The notes under the pieces are model-generated. The model saw nothing but the letters and a program-made list of their open reading frames with translations. It was not told where the DNA came from and did not search any database. Of a stretch of DNA of 64,000 nucleotides, positions 8,453-17,200 are shown piece after piece (within the stretch, counting starts at the first letter, position 1; every line of letters begins with the position of its first letter). This stretch comes from Hymenobacter sp. PAMC 26628 (lineage in GTDB: Bacteria > Bacteroidota > Bacteroidia > Cytophagales > Hymenobacteraceae), in contig NZ_CP014304.1 of the NCBI RefSeq assembly GCF_001562275.1, forward strand, positions 3,038,001-3,102,000. The letters are read 5' to 3'. Position numbers and translations under genes: made by a program.

Positions 8453-9451
8453 TCAGGCTACTTTCACCACGGCTTTGCCGGTGTTTTCGCCCTGAAACAG
8501 GCCCAGAAACGCGGCCGGAATCTGGTCGAAGCCCTCGGTTACGGTTTCCTCGCCCTTCAGCTGGCCCGCGGCGTACCACTCGGTGAGTTTTTTTACGCCT
8601 TCGGGCCAGCGCGCGTAATAGTCGCTCACGATGAAGCCCTGGAGCTTGCTGCTGGTTTTGAGCAGCTTGCCCTCGGGCCGGGGCCCCACCGGGGCTTCGG
8701 TGGCGTTGTAGGTCGAAATCTGGCCGCAGAGGGCGATGCGGGCGTGCTTGTTCAGCAGGTCGTACACGGCGTCGGTGATGGCGCCGCCCACGTTGTCGAA
8801 GTAGCAGTCCACGCCGTTGGGCGCGGCGGCGGCCAGGGCCCCGGCCAGGTCGGGCGTGGTTTTGTAGTTGATGGCCTCGTCGAAGCCCAGCGCCCGCAGG
8901 TGCGCCACCTTCTCGTCGGAGCCAGCGGTGCCCACCACGCGGCAACCCTGGATTTTGGCCAGCTGGCCCACCACCAGGCCCACGGCGCCGGCCGCGCCCG
9001 ACACCACCACCGTTTCGCCGGCCTGGGGCTGGCAAATGTCGAGCAGCCCGAAGTAGGCCGTGAGGCCCGGCATGCCCAGCAGCCCCAGGAAATAGCTGGC
9101 GGGGGCCTGGTCGGCGGGCACGCGCTGCACGGCGCTGGCATCGGCCACGCTGTGCTCCTGCCAGGGCAGGTTGCCCACCACCACGCTGCCCACGGGCAGC
9201 TGCTCGCTGCGGCTTTCCACCACTTCGGCCACCACGCCGCCCGCAATGGGCTCGCCCACGGCAAAAGGCGCGACGTACGACTTGGCGGCGCTCATGCGGC
9301 CGCGCATGTAGGGGTCGACGGATACGTACCGGGTTTTGAGCAGCACCTGGCCCGCGGCGGGGGCCGGCACTGCGCGGGTTTCGAACTGGAACTGCGCGGC
9401 CGTGGGCACGCCCACGGGGCGGCTGGCCAATAGGATGGTTTTCGTGTTCAT
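8453..9451 (-). CDS. NADP-dependent zinc-free MDR oxidoreductase (CurA/PTGR-like)
   Basis: A 332-residue medium-chain dehydrogenase/reductase. The N-terminal VSVDPYMRGRM is the signature of the leukotriene B4 12-hydroxydehydrogenase / CurA branch, which reduces alpha,beta-unsaturated ketones with NADPH. The Rossmann motif AAGAVG is at residues 153-158. No zinc-ligand cysteines of the alcohol dehydrogenase type are seen. With the ABM and DJ-1-like genes downstream it would form a small electrophile-detoxification operon, probably controlled by the OhrR-like regulator upstream, although a palindromic repeat separates the two. Confidence 0.88.
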   Translation of the reverse strand: MNTKTILLASRPVGVPTAAQFQFETRAVPAPAAGQVLLKTRYVSVDPYMRGRMSAAKSYVAPFAVGEPIAGGVVAEVVESRSEQLPVGSVVVGNLPWQEHSVADASAVQRVPADQAPASYFLGLLGMPGLTAYFGLLDICQPQAGETVVVSGAAGAVGLVVGQLAKIQGCRVVGTAGSDEKVAHLRALGFDEAINYKTTPDLAGALAAAAPNGVDCYFDNVGGAITDAVYDLLNKHARIALCGQISTYNATEAPVGPRPEGKLLKTSSKLQGFIVSDYYARWPEGVKKLTEWYAAGQLKGEETVTEGFDQIPAAFLGLFQGENTGKAVVKVA

Positions 9452-9513
9452 TGAGTGGGTAATCTACTTGTTATTAGGAAGCTATTTAGGAAGCCAGAAG
9501 ATTCAGAATTGAA

Positions 9514-9606
9514 CGTCATGCTGAGCGCAGTCGAAGCATCTCTACTGCGGCAGTAATTTAATGATTGGTAAGCGGTAGAAATGCTTCGACTGCGCTCAGC
9601 ATGACG
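9514..9606. repeat. MITE-like palindrome, GAAGCATC family (copy 2)
   Basis: The outer ends CGTCATGCTGAGCGCAGTCG and its complement face each other, with GAAGCATCTCTA and TAGAAATGCTTC inner parts. This copy has the CTGAGCGCAGTC variant arm, like copy 5 and unlike copies 1, 3 and 4. It lies between the MarR-type regulator and the MDR oxidoreductase gene. Confidence 0.9.
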
Positions 9607-9644
9607 CTTTTACTTCAAATAGCTTCTTAAAAAACCCCCGCGGC

Positions 9645-10097
9645 TTAGGCCAACTGGGCCAGAATGTGGGTAAGGTGCGCGCGCAGGGCCCCTACTTCGG
9701 CGGGCGTCATGTGGAGCTTGGCGAGCATTTGGGTGGGAATGTCGCCGGCCTGCGCCTCCAGGGCCCTACCGGCCGGCAGCAGCCCAATGATGACCGAACG
9801 CTCGTCGCGCGGGTCGCGGCGGCGGCTGAGCCACTGCCGCTGCTCCATGCGCTTGAGCAAGGGCGTGAGCGTGCCCGAATCGAGCAGGAGCTTTTCGCCC
9901 AGCTCCTTCACCGTCAGCTCCTGGCGCTCCCACAGCAGCAGCAACACGAGGTACTGCGGGTAGGTGAGGCCCAGCGCCTGCAAGTAGGGCTGGTAAGCCT
10001 TGGTGAGCTGCCGCGACACGGCGTAAAACGGGAAGCACAGCTGACTTTCCAGCTTCAGCAAAGAGTTATCGGCGGCGGGGGCGGGGGTAGCTTCCAT
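9645..10097 (-). CDS. MarR-family regulator, OhrR-like
   Basis: A 150-residue winged-helix regulator. The N-terminal LESQLCFPFYAVSR places a cysteine at residue 21 in the position of the peroxide-sensing cysteine of OhrR, and LTYPQYLVLLLLWE with LDSGTLTPLLKRME are typical of that subgroup. OhrR represses ohr until an organic hydroperoxide oxidises the cysteine. No ohr gene is next to it; the likely targets are itself and the redox genes downstream. ATG 10097 (MEATPAP) is chosen over an upstream TTG at 10118. An operator-like palindrome lies about 45 bp upstream. Confidence 0.85.
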   Translation of the reverse strand: MEATPAPAADNSLLKLESQLCFPFYAVSRQLTKAYQPYLQALGLTYPQYLVLLLLWERQELTVKELGEKLLLDSGTLTPLLKRMEQRQWLSRRRDPRDERSVIIGLLPAGRALEAQAGDIPTQMLAKLHMTPAEVGALRAHLTHILAQLA

Positions 10098-10120
10098 AGG
10101 CTTCAGCTGGGTAAACAACG

Positions 10121-10151
10121 TTCGATTGCCTAATGTTCGATTGTGCGCAAT
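10121..10151. promoter_or_regulatory. candidate MarR/OhrR operator
   Basis: A near-palindrome ATTGTGCGCAAT (10140-10151) lies next to a direct repeat of GTTCGATTG (at about 10120-10128 and 10135-10143). Its position in front of the regulator start suggests autoregulation. This is inferred from symmetry only. Confidence 0.45.
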
Positions 10152-10415
10152 TAAATTTGCCTAAGAGTAATTCCGCGCTGGTTTCGGAGTGCCGCTCAAA
10201 ACCCTGAAAAGCTGTTTGGCTTAATCTTTTGGCTCCCGGAACGGGGTAGAAAGGCATCCCTGCTTCGCTGCCCCGTGCTGAACCGTGCTGGTTTTAACGC
10301 AAACTGCTTCCAAAGCAAAGCCAGCGGCCGGGCTATAGGCTAAGGAAGTGCGTGCCCGTGAGCTGCGCCACCCGGTTGTAGGCTGCGCCACCCGCGCGGC
10401 CCGCGGCCCGGGCTC
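10152..10415. other. intergenic region, no gene seen
   Basis: Together with the operator this makes a gap of about 318 bp between the MarR-type gene and the end of the LacI-type gene. It holds a direct repeat of GCTGCGCCACCCG (about 10360 and 10382) and GC-rich short palindromes. No frame shows protein-like composition. Confidence 0.6.
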
Positions 10416-11441
10416 CTACTTGCCGCGCTGCGAGGAGGCCCGCACCAGCAAATCGGGCTGGAGCAGCACCCGGCGCGGCGACACGTTCTGGCGCTTTTCG
10501 CCCAGTATTTCGAGCAGCAGGCGCGCAGCAGCCTGGCCCATTTGCTCGCAGCGCTGGTCCACGGTGGTCAGCATGGGCTCGGTGAACGAGGTGAACATCT
10601 CGTTGCTGAAGCCCGTTACGGCCACGTCCTGGGGCACGCGCAGGCCGCGCTTTTTCAGCACTTGCAGGGCCCCCACGGCCGAAAAGTCGCTGGCCGAAAA
10701 CACGGCGTCGGGCCGCGTGGGCAGCTTCAACAGCTGCTCCATGCCCTGGATGCCGTCCTCCAGGCGCATGTCGCAGGTGAACACCAGGGCTTCGTCGAAG
10801 GGCACATTGTGCTCGCGCAGCGCGTCGAGGTAGCCCTGGCGGCGGTTTTTGTAGATATTCAGGTGCTGGGGCCCCGCGAAGTGGGCGATGCGCCGGCAGC
10901 CCTGCTCCAACAGGTGCACCGTGCTCTGGTAGGCGCCCTCGCGGTCGTCGAGCACCACGGCGTTCACGTCGCGCCCCTCCAGAATGCGGTCGAAAAATAC
11001 CAGCGGCAAGTCGCGCTTGGCCGCCTTGTCGAAGTGCTTGAAGTCACGCGTGGTACGGGCCAGCGACACCAAAATACCCTCTACCTGGGCGTTGATGAGG
11101 GTTTCGATGTTCTTGCGCTCGTGGGCCACGTCCTCGTTCGACTGGCAGATGAGGATATTGAAGCCCGCCTTGGTGGCCACAGTTTCGATGCCCTTCACCA
11201 CCATCGTGAAAAAGTGGCCGTCGATGTGCGGCACCAGCACGCCCAGCATGTTGCTGCGGCCCTTGCGCAGGCCCGCCGCCAAGTGGTTGGGGTGGTAGTT
11301 CAGCTCCTTGGCCAGCTTGGTGACGCGCTTTTTGGTGGCGTCGCTGATGCTCGGGTGGTTGCTCAGCGCCCGCGAAATGGTGGACACCGACACGCCCAGG
11401 GCAGTAGCCATGTCGGTGATGGAAGCGCGCTTAGAAGCCAA
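10416..11441 (-). CDS. LacI-family transcriptional regulator
   Basis: A 341-residue LacI/GalR repressor. The helix-turn-helix at residues 8-27 reads ITDMATALGVSVSTISRALS, and the hinge NYHPNHLAAGLRKG is standard. The rest is a periplasmic-binding-protein-like sugar sensor (GVLVPHIDGHFF, VFSASDFSAVGALQVLK). The start is TTG at 11441, because the next ATG would remove part of the HTH. It lies before a GH43 gene on the same strand and faces the arabinan locus. Perfect CAAACGTTTG palindromes with central CpG, the usual LacI-type operator form, lie upstream of GH127, galK and susC, so it is the best candidate regulator. Inducer unknown; an arabino-oligosaccharide is plausible. Confidence 0.92.
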   Translation of the reverse strand: MASKRASITDMATALGVSVSTISRALSNHPSISDATKKRVTKLAKELNYHPNHLAAGLRKGRSNMLGVLVPHIDGHFFTMVVKGIETVATKAGFNILICQSNEDVAHERKNIETLINAQVEGILVSLARTTRDFKHFDKAAKRDLPLVFFDRILEGRDVNAVVLDDREGAYQSTVHLLEQGCRRIAHFAGPQHLNIYKNRRQGYLDALREHNVPFDEALVFTCDMRLEDGIQGMEQLLKLPTRPDAVFSASDFSAVGALQVLKKRGLRVPQDVAVTGFSNEMFTSFTEPMLTTVDQRCEQMGQAAARLLLEILGEKRQNVSPRRVLLQPDLLVRASSQRGK

Positions 11442-11536
11442 TAGACGGGAAATTGAGGGAGAAAGCAGCGAAAACCGCTACGCAAAGATCTACGCAAATT
11501 TTGCACTTCCGGAACTGCCCGGAGCCGCTTATTTTT

Positions 11537-12619
11537 TTAGCCCGGCAGCGGCTGCGGCAAATAGGTAGGCCCCAGGCAGCGGGGCCCCTGGGCCGTCCAC
11601 GCCAGTTTATCGATACAGAGCTGGCGCTCCGTCATTTGCGGGTTCCAGGCGTGGTACACGAGGTATTCGGTGTGGCCGTCGGGGCCCACCGCGTGCGAGT
11701 GGTGGCCGGGGCCCCGCACGTGGCCCGGCACCGCGTGCAGCACCCGCGCGCCGGCCCCGCCGCCGGCCTCCGAGTAGGGCCCCAGGATGCTGTCGGCCAC
11801 GCAAAAATCCACGCCGTAGCGGTCGGTCAGGAAATTGGCCCCGCTATAAAAGCAGTAGTACTTTCCGTCGTGGCGGCGCACGTAGGGGCCCTCCAGTGTG
11901 TGCCACTGCGCAAACACTTGGTTATCATAGAGCGGCACCCGGCGGTTGGCCTCGAAAATCGTCCACGGGTGGCGGGCGCGCAGCACGGTGCGCGGCTGCT
12001 GGGCCAGCGCCGTCATGGTGGCGAGGCGGTCTACGGCCAGGCCGGTGCCGGGGAAATAGCCGTCGTTGGAATCGATGAAGTCGCGGGCGTAGAACAAATA
12101 CCACTGCCCGTCAGTGTCTTGAAACGGGTGGGCGTCGATGGTGAACTTACTTTCCGGCACGTCGAGCGCCGCCACTTCCGCGTAGGGGCCCTGCGGCGCG
12201 GCACTGGTGGCCACGTACAGGCGGTGGCCCACGGTGGCGGCAATGGCGCCGCCGCCCCGCGAGTAGTACATGTAAAACGTGCCGTCGCGGAACACGACCT
12301 CGGGGGCCCAAAAGTCGAGCCCCGCGCTGCCGGGCGGCGGCGCCAGGGCCCCGCCGGCGTCGCGCCAGTCCACCAAGTTGCTCGACGTCAGCACGCTGAA
12401 GATACGGCCATCGGCCGTGCGGCCCTGCCCGGTGGTGCCGAAGGCGTAGTATGTGCCCTGGTGCAGCAGCACGGCGGGGTCGGGGAAGTTGCGCCGCACC
12501 ACGGGGTTGGTGTAGGTGCGGGCAGCGGCACGGGCGTTGCGGCTGGGCAGCAGGGCCAGCAGGCCCCCGGCTAAGGCGGCGTAGCGCAGGAAGTCGCGGC
12601 GGGAATCGGCGGAGGGCAT
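11537..12619 (-). CDS. GH43-family arabinanase/arabinofuranosidase with Tat-type leader
   Basis: A 360-residue five-bladed beta-propeller enzyme of family GH43. The catalytic base is Asp47 in NFPDP; the pKa-tuning Asp lies in KFTIDAHPF and the acid Glu in LEGPYVRRHDG. The N terminus SRRDFLRYAALAGG has the twin-arginine pattern (Arg7-Arg8), unlike the Sec or lipoprotein leaders of the other GH43 genes here, so it may be folded before export. The family cleaves alpha-L-arabinofuranosyl or beta-xylosyl bonds; context favours arabinan. It is divergent from GH127 across the operator region at 12.7 kb and may be controlled by the same LacI protein. Confidence 0.88.
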   Translation of the reverse strand: MPSADSRRDFLRYAALAGGLLALLPSRNARAAARTYTNPVVRRNFPDPAVLLHQGTYYAFGTTGQGRTADGRIFSVLTSSNLVDWRDAGGALAPPPGSAGLDFWAPEVVFRDGTFYMYYSRGGGAIAATVGHRLYVATSAAPQGPYAEVAALDVPESKFTIDAHPFQDTDGQWYLFYARDFIDSNDGYFPGTGLAVDRLATMTALAQQPRTVLRARHPWTIFEANRRVPLYDNQVFAQWHTLEGPYVRRHDGKYYCFYSGANFLTDRYGVDFCVADSILGPYSEAGGGAGARVLHAVPGHVRGPGHHSHAVGPDGHTEYLVYHAWNPQMTERQLCIDKLAWTAQGPRCLGPTYLPQPLPG

Positions 12620-12702
12620 GGGCAGGCGAAAGGAAGCGGCTCGTGGGCAAGGGCCCGCAACGGCGGGGCTGGGACGACGAATGTATTAATATTCCGAAGA
12701 AA

Positions 12703-12744
12703 GTGCAAACGTTTGCACGAATATCAAATTGCTTACTACCTTGC
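12703..12744 (+). promoter_or_regulatory. LacI-type operator overlapping the GH127 promoter
   Basis: GTGCAAACGTTTGCAC (12703-12718) is a perfect 16-bp palindrome with central CpG. Its TTTG half could serve as the Bacteroidota -33 element, followed after 21 bp by TACCTTGC (12737-12744), close to the -7 consensus TAnnTTTG. Operator and -33 overlap would give simple repression. A further half-like site ACAACGTTTGT lies at about 12817 in the GH127 start region. Confidence 0.7.
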
Positions 12745-12812
12745 GGCAGGTAATCCCAACACGGATTTCGGTTGGTTTCGCAGCGGTACTATCCTAACTT
12801 TTTAGGCAGTTG

Positions 12813-14861
12813 ATGTACAACGTTTGTGTAAGTGCATTCCGCCTCATTCGGGCGGCGGCCCTGGTGGCCGGGGTACTGGGCGCCGCCGTGGCCTCAGTCC
12901 AAGCCCAGTCGCTGGCCCCGCTGGCGTACCACGAGTTGGCGCCGGGGGCCATTCGGCCCAACGGCTGGCTGCGCACCCAGCTCGCCGTGATGCGCGACCA
13001 CACCACCGGCCACCTCGACGAAACTTACCCCAAGCTGCGCGACCGCAACGGCTGGCTCGGCGGCACTGGCGACGGCTGGGAGGAAACGCCCTACTGGCTC
13101 GACGGGGCCCTGCCCCTGGCCCACTTGCTGCACGACCGGCCCTTGCTGGCCAAGGTGCAGCGCTACGTCGATTGGTCCCTGGCCCACCAGCGGCCCTCGG
13201 GCTACTTTGGGCCCCTCACCAAAGCCGAGCAGCAGGCGGGCCACCTGCTCGACGTGCAGGGCACCCAAGGCGAAGACTGGTGGCCGCGCATGGTGATGCT
13301 GAAGGTGCTGCAACAGCACTACCAGGCCACCCACGACGCGCGCGTTATCCCGTTCCTGACCAAGTACTTCCGCTACCAGCTGGCCAACCTGCCGGCCGCG
13401 CCCCTGGGCCAGTGGAGCGAGTGGAGCACCACCCGCGGCGGCGACAACCTGCTGGTGGTGTACTGGCTGTACCGCCAAACCGGCGCGCCGTTTTTGCTGG
13501 AGCTGGGCGAGCTGCTCTACCAACAAACCACGCCCTGGACCGCCCTGCTGGGCGGGCGCGACTGGGTGCTGGAAGCCGCCGCCAACCAAACCGGGGCCCA
13601 CTGGATGGACCGCCACGGCGTGAACGTGGGCATGGGCCTGAAGCTGCCCGTGGTGTACGCCCAGGCTCACCCCGACCAGCCGCAGCTGCCACAGGCCCTG
13701 CGCACCGGCTGGCACGACCTGATGACGCTGCACGGCCTGCCCGCCGGCATGTTTTCGGCCGACGAGGACTTGCACGGCAACCTGCCCACCCAGGGCACGG
13801 AGCTGTGCGCCGTCGCCGAAACCATGTTTTCGCTGGAGCAGGCCGCCGCCCTCACCGGCGACGCCGCCTACCTCGACGCCCTGGAGCGCATCGCCTACAA
13901 CGCCCTGCCCACCCAAACCACCGACGACTACACCAGCCGCCAGTACTTCCAGGTGGCCAACCAGGTGCAGGTGCAGCGCGGCGTGCTCGACTTCACGCTG
14001 CCCTTCGAGCGCGGCATGAACAACGTGTTCGGGCCCTACGCCGGCTACACGTGCTGCACCGCCAACATGCACCAGGGCTGGGCCAAGTTCGCCACCCACC
14101 TCTGGTACGCCACCCCGGCCCAGGGCCTGGCGGCCCTTGAGTACGCACCTAATATCCTGACTGCGACCGTAAACGGCAACGTGCCGGTCACCGTCCGCGA
14201 AGAAACGGCCTACCCGTTTGGCGACCAGGTGGACTTCGTGGTGGAGCTGAAAAAACCCACCGCCTTCCCGCTGGCGCTGCGGCTGCCCGCGTGGTGCGCC
14301 GAGGCCACCGTGCTGCTCAACGGCCAGCCGCTGCGCACCGACCGGGGCGGGCAAATCATCACCGTGGCGCGCACCTGGCAGCGCCACGACCGCCTCACGC
14401 TGCGCCTGCCCATGGCGGTGCGCACGAGCAACTGGGCTCGCAACTCGCGCACCCTGGAGCGGGGCCCCTTGGTGTACGCCCTCAAAATTGACGCCCAGTG
14501 GCAGCAAAGCCAGCAGGCCGAGGAAGGCCCTTACTTCACCCTCGCGCCCCAGGGCCCCTGGAACTACGGCCTGCCCCGCGCCGTGGTCGACGACCCGGTA
14601 GGCCACATCACCGTAGTGGCGAAGCCCGTGGCCGCCGATGCCCCGGGCTTCTACTGGAACGCCGCCAATGCGCCCATCGCCCTCACCGTCAGCGGGCGGC
14701 GCCTGCCCGACTGGCAGCTGAGCGCGGGCGTGGCGCCGCAGCCCGTCACGGCCCGCGACGGCGTGTACAAGGGCCCCGTGGCGGCCACTGCCGAGCCCCT
14801 CACCTTCATCCCCTACGGCTGCACCAAGCTGCGCGTGGTGGCGCTGCCCGTCGTGCCCTAA
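12813..14861 (+). CDS. GH127-family beta-L-arabinofuranosidase (DUF1680)
   Basis: A 682-residue secreted protein with an N-terminal signal peptide ending near AVASVQAQS. It is an (alpha/alpha)6-barrel of the GH127/GH146 group (former DUF1680). The zinc-thiolate site typical of the family is visible: Glu330 and Cys332 in TELCAV and Cys414-Cys415 in YTCCTANMHQ, where the first of the paired cysteines is the nucleophile in characterised members. These enzymes release L-arabinofuranose from beta-linked arabino-oligosaccharides, including pectin side chains and plant glycoprotein glycans. ATG 12813 is chosen over TTG 12810. It starts a plus-strand set with two GH43 genes and a GH5-like gene. Confidence 0.9.
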   Translation: MYNVCVSAFRLIRAAALVAGVLGAAVASVQAQSLAPLAYHELAPGAIRPNGWLRTQLAVMRDHTTGHLDETYPKLRDRNGWLGGTGDGWEETPYWLDGALPLAHLLHDRPLLAKVQRYVDWSLAHQRPSGYFGPLTKAEQQAGHLLDVQGTQGEDWWPRMVMLKVLQQHYQATHDARVIPFLTKYFRYQLANLPAAPLGQWSEWSTTRGGDNLLVVYWLYRQTGAPFLLELGELLYQQTTPWTALLGGRDWVLEAAANQTGAHWMDRHGVNVGMGLKLPVVYAQAHPDQPQLPQALRTGWHDLMTLHGLPAGMFSADEDLHGNLPTQGTELCAVAETMFSLEQAAALTGDAAYLDALERIAYNALPTQTTDDYTSRQYFQVANQVQVQRGVLDFTLPFERGMNNVFGPYAGYTCCTANMHQGWAKFATHLWYATPAQGLAALEYAPNILTATVNGNVPVTVREETAYPFGDQVDFVVELKKPTAFPLALRLPAWCAEATVLLNGQPLRTDRGGQIITVARTWQRHDRLTLRLPMAVRTSNWARNSRTLERGPLVYALKIDAQWQQSQQAEEGPYFTLAPQGPWNYGLPRAVVDDPVGHITVVAKPVAADAPGFYWNAANAPIALTVSGRRLPDWQLSAGVAPQPVTARDGVYKGPVAATAEPLTFIPYGCTKLRVVALPVVP

Positions 14862-14890
14862 CCCGCTGCTTCGCTCCCTCTCCCCTGCCT

Positions 14891-15913
14891 ATGCTTCGTC
14901 GTAAAATCCTGATTTTTCTGCTGCTGCTCGGCGCCCTGCCAGCGGCCCGGGCCCAGGGCCCCGCGGCCGGCCGCACCTTCACCAACCCCCTGAAAGCGAA
15001 CGGACCCGACCCGTGGGTCGTGCGCCACGGCGGCTATTATTACTACACCAACACGATGGGGAAAAACCTCACGCTGTGGAAGTCCAAAACCCTCGAAGGG
15101 ATAAAAGACGCCCCCGGCGCGGTGGTGTGGACGCCGCCCGCCGCGGGGCCCAACTCCTACGAAATTTGGGCCCCGGAGCTGCACTTCCTCAGCGGCAAGT
15201 GGTACCTCTATTATACCGCCACGGACAAGGCCAATTTTAGCGACCAGACGCGCTACGTGTTCGTGCTGGAAAACGCCAGCCCCGACCCCACCGCCGGCAC
15301 GTGGGTGGACAAGGGCAAAATCAATACCCGCTATTCGGGCCTCGACGGCTCGGTGTTTGAGCACGGCGGCCGGCGCTACTTCCTGTACTCGGCCTACGTG
15401 GGGGCCCAAAGTGTGCTGGCCATTGCGCCCATGGCCAACCCCTGGACGCTGGACGCCAGCAAGGAAACCATCATCGCCCGGCCCACCTACGCCTGGGAAA
15501 AGGGCGGCGGCCGCCAGATTCTGGAGGGCCCCGAATTTTTGGCGGGCCGCCGGGGCCAGCTGTTCGTGGTGTACTCGGCCAGCGCCTGCTGGGACGATAA
15601 CTACTGCCTGGGCCTGCTCACGGCCCGCCCCGGCGCCGACCCGCTGCGGGCCGACTCGTGGACGAAAGCGCCGCAGCCGGTCTTTCACCCGTCGGCCGCA
15701 AACGGCGTGTGGGGCACCGGCCACAACGGCTTCACCACTTCACCCGACGGGCGCGAAAACTGGCTTATTTACCACGCCAAAGCCGCCGCCGACGGCAAGT
15801 GCGAGGGACGCAGCGCCCGGGCCCAGCGCTTCGGCTGGAACCCCGACGGCACGCCCAATTTTGGGGCCCCGGCCGCGCTGGCCACGCCCCAGGCCGTGCC
15901 GTCGGGCGAGTAA
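14891..15913 (+). CDS. GH43-family arabinofuranosidase (paralogue A)
   Basis: A 340-residue secreted GH43 enzyme with signal peptide at residues 1-21. The base is Asp40 in NGPDPWVV, the second Asp lies in SGLDGSVF and the acid Glu in ILEGPEF. GGYYYYTNT, LTLWKSK and IWAPELHFL recur almost unchanged in the GH43 genes at 17.2 and 27.9 kb, and all end with a PSGE-like tail, so the three are paralogues. The 29-bp gap to GH127 suggests one operon. Likely function: exo-cleavage of alpha-1,5-arabinan or arabinosyl side chains; exact specificity cannot be read from sequence. Confidence 0.9.
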   Translation: MLRRKILIFLLLLGALPAARAQGPAAGRTFTNPLKANGPDPWVVRHGGYYYYTNTMGKNLTLWKSKTLEGIKDAPGAVVWTPPAAGPNSYEIWAPELHFLSGKWYLYYTATDKANFSDQTRYVFVLENASPDPTAGTWVDKGKINTRYSGLDGSVFEHGGRRYFLYSAYVGAQSVLAIAPMANPWTLDASKETIIARPTYAWEKGGGRQILEGPEFLAGRRGQLFVVYSASACWDDNYCLGLLTARPGADPLRADSWTKAPQPVFHPSAANGVWGTGHNGFTTSPDGRENWLIYHAKAAADGKCEGRSARAQRFGWNPDGTPNFGAPAALATPQAVPSGE

Positions 15914-15958
15914 CGCTTTCTATTAAATCCCTCTTAACTAATTTCTTTCCTTTTTCGC

Positions 15959-17071
15959 ATGAAGAAAATTTCGTTCTTGCTCTTGTTCGTGGCGTTGCTC
16001 GGCGCGCCGGGGGCCCAGGCACAAAAAGTCAAAACCAAAACCAAGGGCGCCGGCGCCAATACGGCCGCCGCCCAGGGCCCCCGCTGGACGACATCCAAGG
16101 CCAACGCCTGGTACCAGACACACCCCTGGATGTCGGGCGCCAACTTCACGCCCAGCACGGCCATCAACCAGCTCGAAATGTGGCAGGCCGCCACCTTCGA
16201 CCCGCAAACCATCGACAAGGAGCTGGGCTGGGCCGAGGGCATCGGCTTCAACACGATGCGCGTGTTTTTGCACAGCTTGGCTTGGAAGGAGGACCCGGCC
16301 GGCTTCAAAAAGCGCGTGAATGATTACCTCGCCATCGCCGACAAGCACCACATTAGCACCATTCTCGTGTTTTTTGACGACTGCTGGAACAAGGACCCGA
16401 AGGCGGGGCCCCAGCCCGCGCCCAAAATCGGCGTCCACAACTCGGGCTGGGCGCAGGACCCCGGCGACCCCGCCTCGCGCGATTCGGCCACCTTCGTGCA
16501 GCTGCGCCCCTACGTGACGGACGTGCTCACGAGCTTTGCCCACGACAAGCGCATCTTGCTGTGGGACTTGTACAACGAGCCGGGCAACAACGGCAAGGGC
16601 GTGGCCTCGCTGCCGCTGTTGCGCAACGTGTTCGCCTGGGCATCGGCGGTGCGCCCCGACCAGCCCCTGAGCGCCGGCCTCTGGAACTGGGACCCGGGCT
16701 ATGGGGCCCTGAACACGTACCAGGCCCTGCACTCCGACGTCATCACCTACCACTGCTACGACGAGGTGCCATCGCATGAGCGCATCATTGCGCTGCTGGC
16801 CACCCACGGCCGGCCGCTGCTCTGCACCGAGTACATGGCGCGGCCCCGCAACTCGCGCTTCGTCAACATCATGCCCCTGCTGAAAAAATACAACGTGGCC
16901 GCCATCAACTGGGGCTTGGTGGACGGCAAAACCAACACCAAGTACCAGTGGGACGTGCCCATCGCCGACGGCTCGGAGCCCGGCGAGTGGTTCCACGAGG
17001 TGTTCCGCAAAGACGGCACGCCCTACCACCAGGACGAGGTGGACCTGATCAAGAAAACTAACGGCAAGTAG
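15959..17071 (+). CDS. GH5-like glycoside hydrolase (1,4-beta-xylanase-type annotation)
   Basis: A 370-residue secreted (beta/alpha)8-barrel protein; the signal peptide ends at about residue 21 (GAQAQ). The acid/base Glu is in LLWDLYNEPGN and the nucleophile Glu in LLCTEYMARPRN, the clan GH-A arrangement at strands 4 and 7. Proteins of this Bacteroidota group are often labelled 1,4-beta-xylanase without proof. The Lys-rich KVKTKTKGAG after the signal looks like a flexible linker. It lies between two GH43 paralogues on the same strand. In this neighbourhood activity on a pectic or hemicellulosic side chain is possible; the substrate is uncertain. Confidence 0.78.
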   Translation: MKKISFLLLFVALLGAPGAQAQKVKTKTKGAGANTAAAQGPRWTTSKANAWYQTHPWMSGANFTPSTAINQLEMWQAATFDPQTIDKELGWAEGIGFNTMRVFLHSLAWKEDPAGFKKRVNDYLAIADKHHISTILVFFDDCWNKDPKAGPQPAPKIGVHNSGWAQDPGDPASRDSATFVQLRPYVTDVLTSFAHDKRILLWDLYNEPGNNGKGVASLPLLRNVFAWASAVRPDQPLSAGLWNWDPGYGALNTYQALHSDVITYHCYDEVPSHERIIALLATHGRPLLCTEYMARPRNSRFVNIMPLLKKYNVAAINWGLVDGKTNTKYQWDVPIADGSEPGEWFHEVFRKDGTPYHQDEVDLIKKTNGK

Positions 17072-17200
17072 GGGCCCAGGGCCCTATTTTGGCAGCAAAG
17101 GCCTTCCTATGCTGCGAAGGGCACCTTACTGCTGCTAAAAGCACGGTTATGCAAAAGGCCGTACTTCTGCTCTTTTGATCCACAACAACCCAGTCCGACG

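Noticed and set aside
12894..14606. A 570-codon open frame on the minus strand opposite GH127
   Set aside because: It mirrors a GC-rich gene in the opposite strand, is made of Gly, Val, His, Ala and Gln runs without domain pattern, and GH127 on the plus strand has clear catalytic residues.
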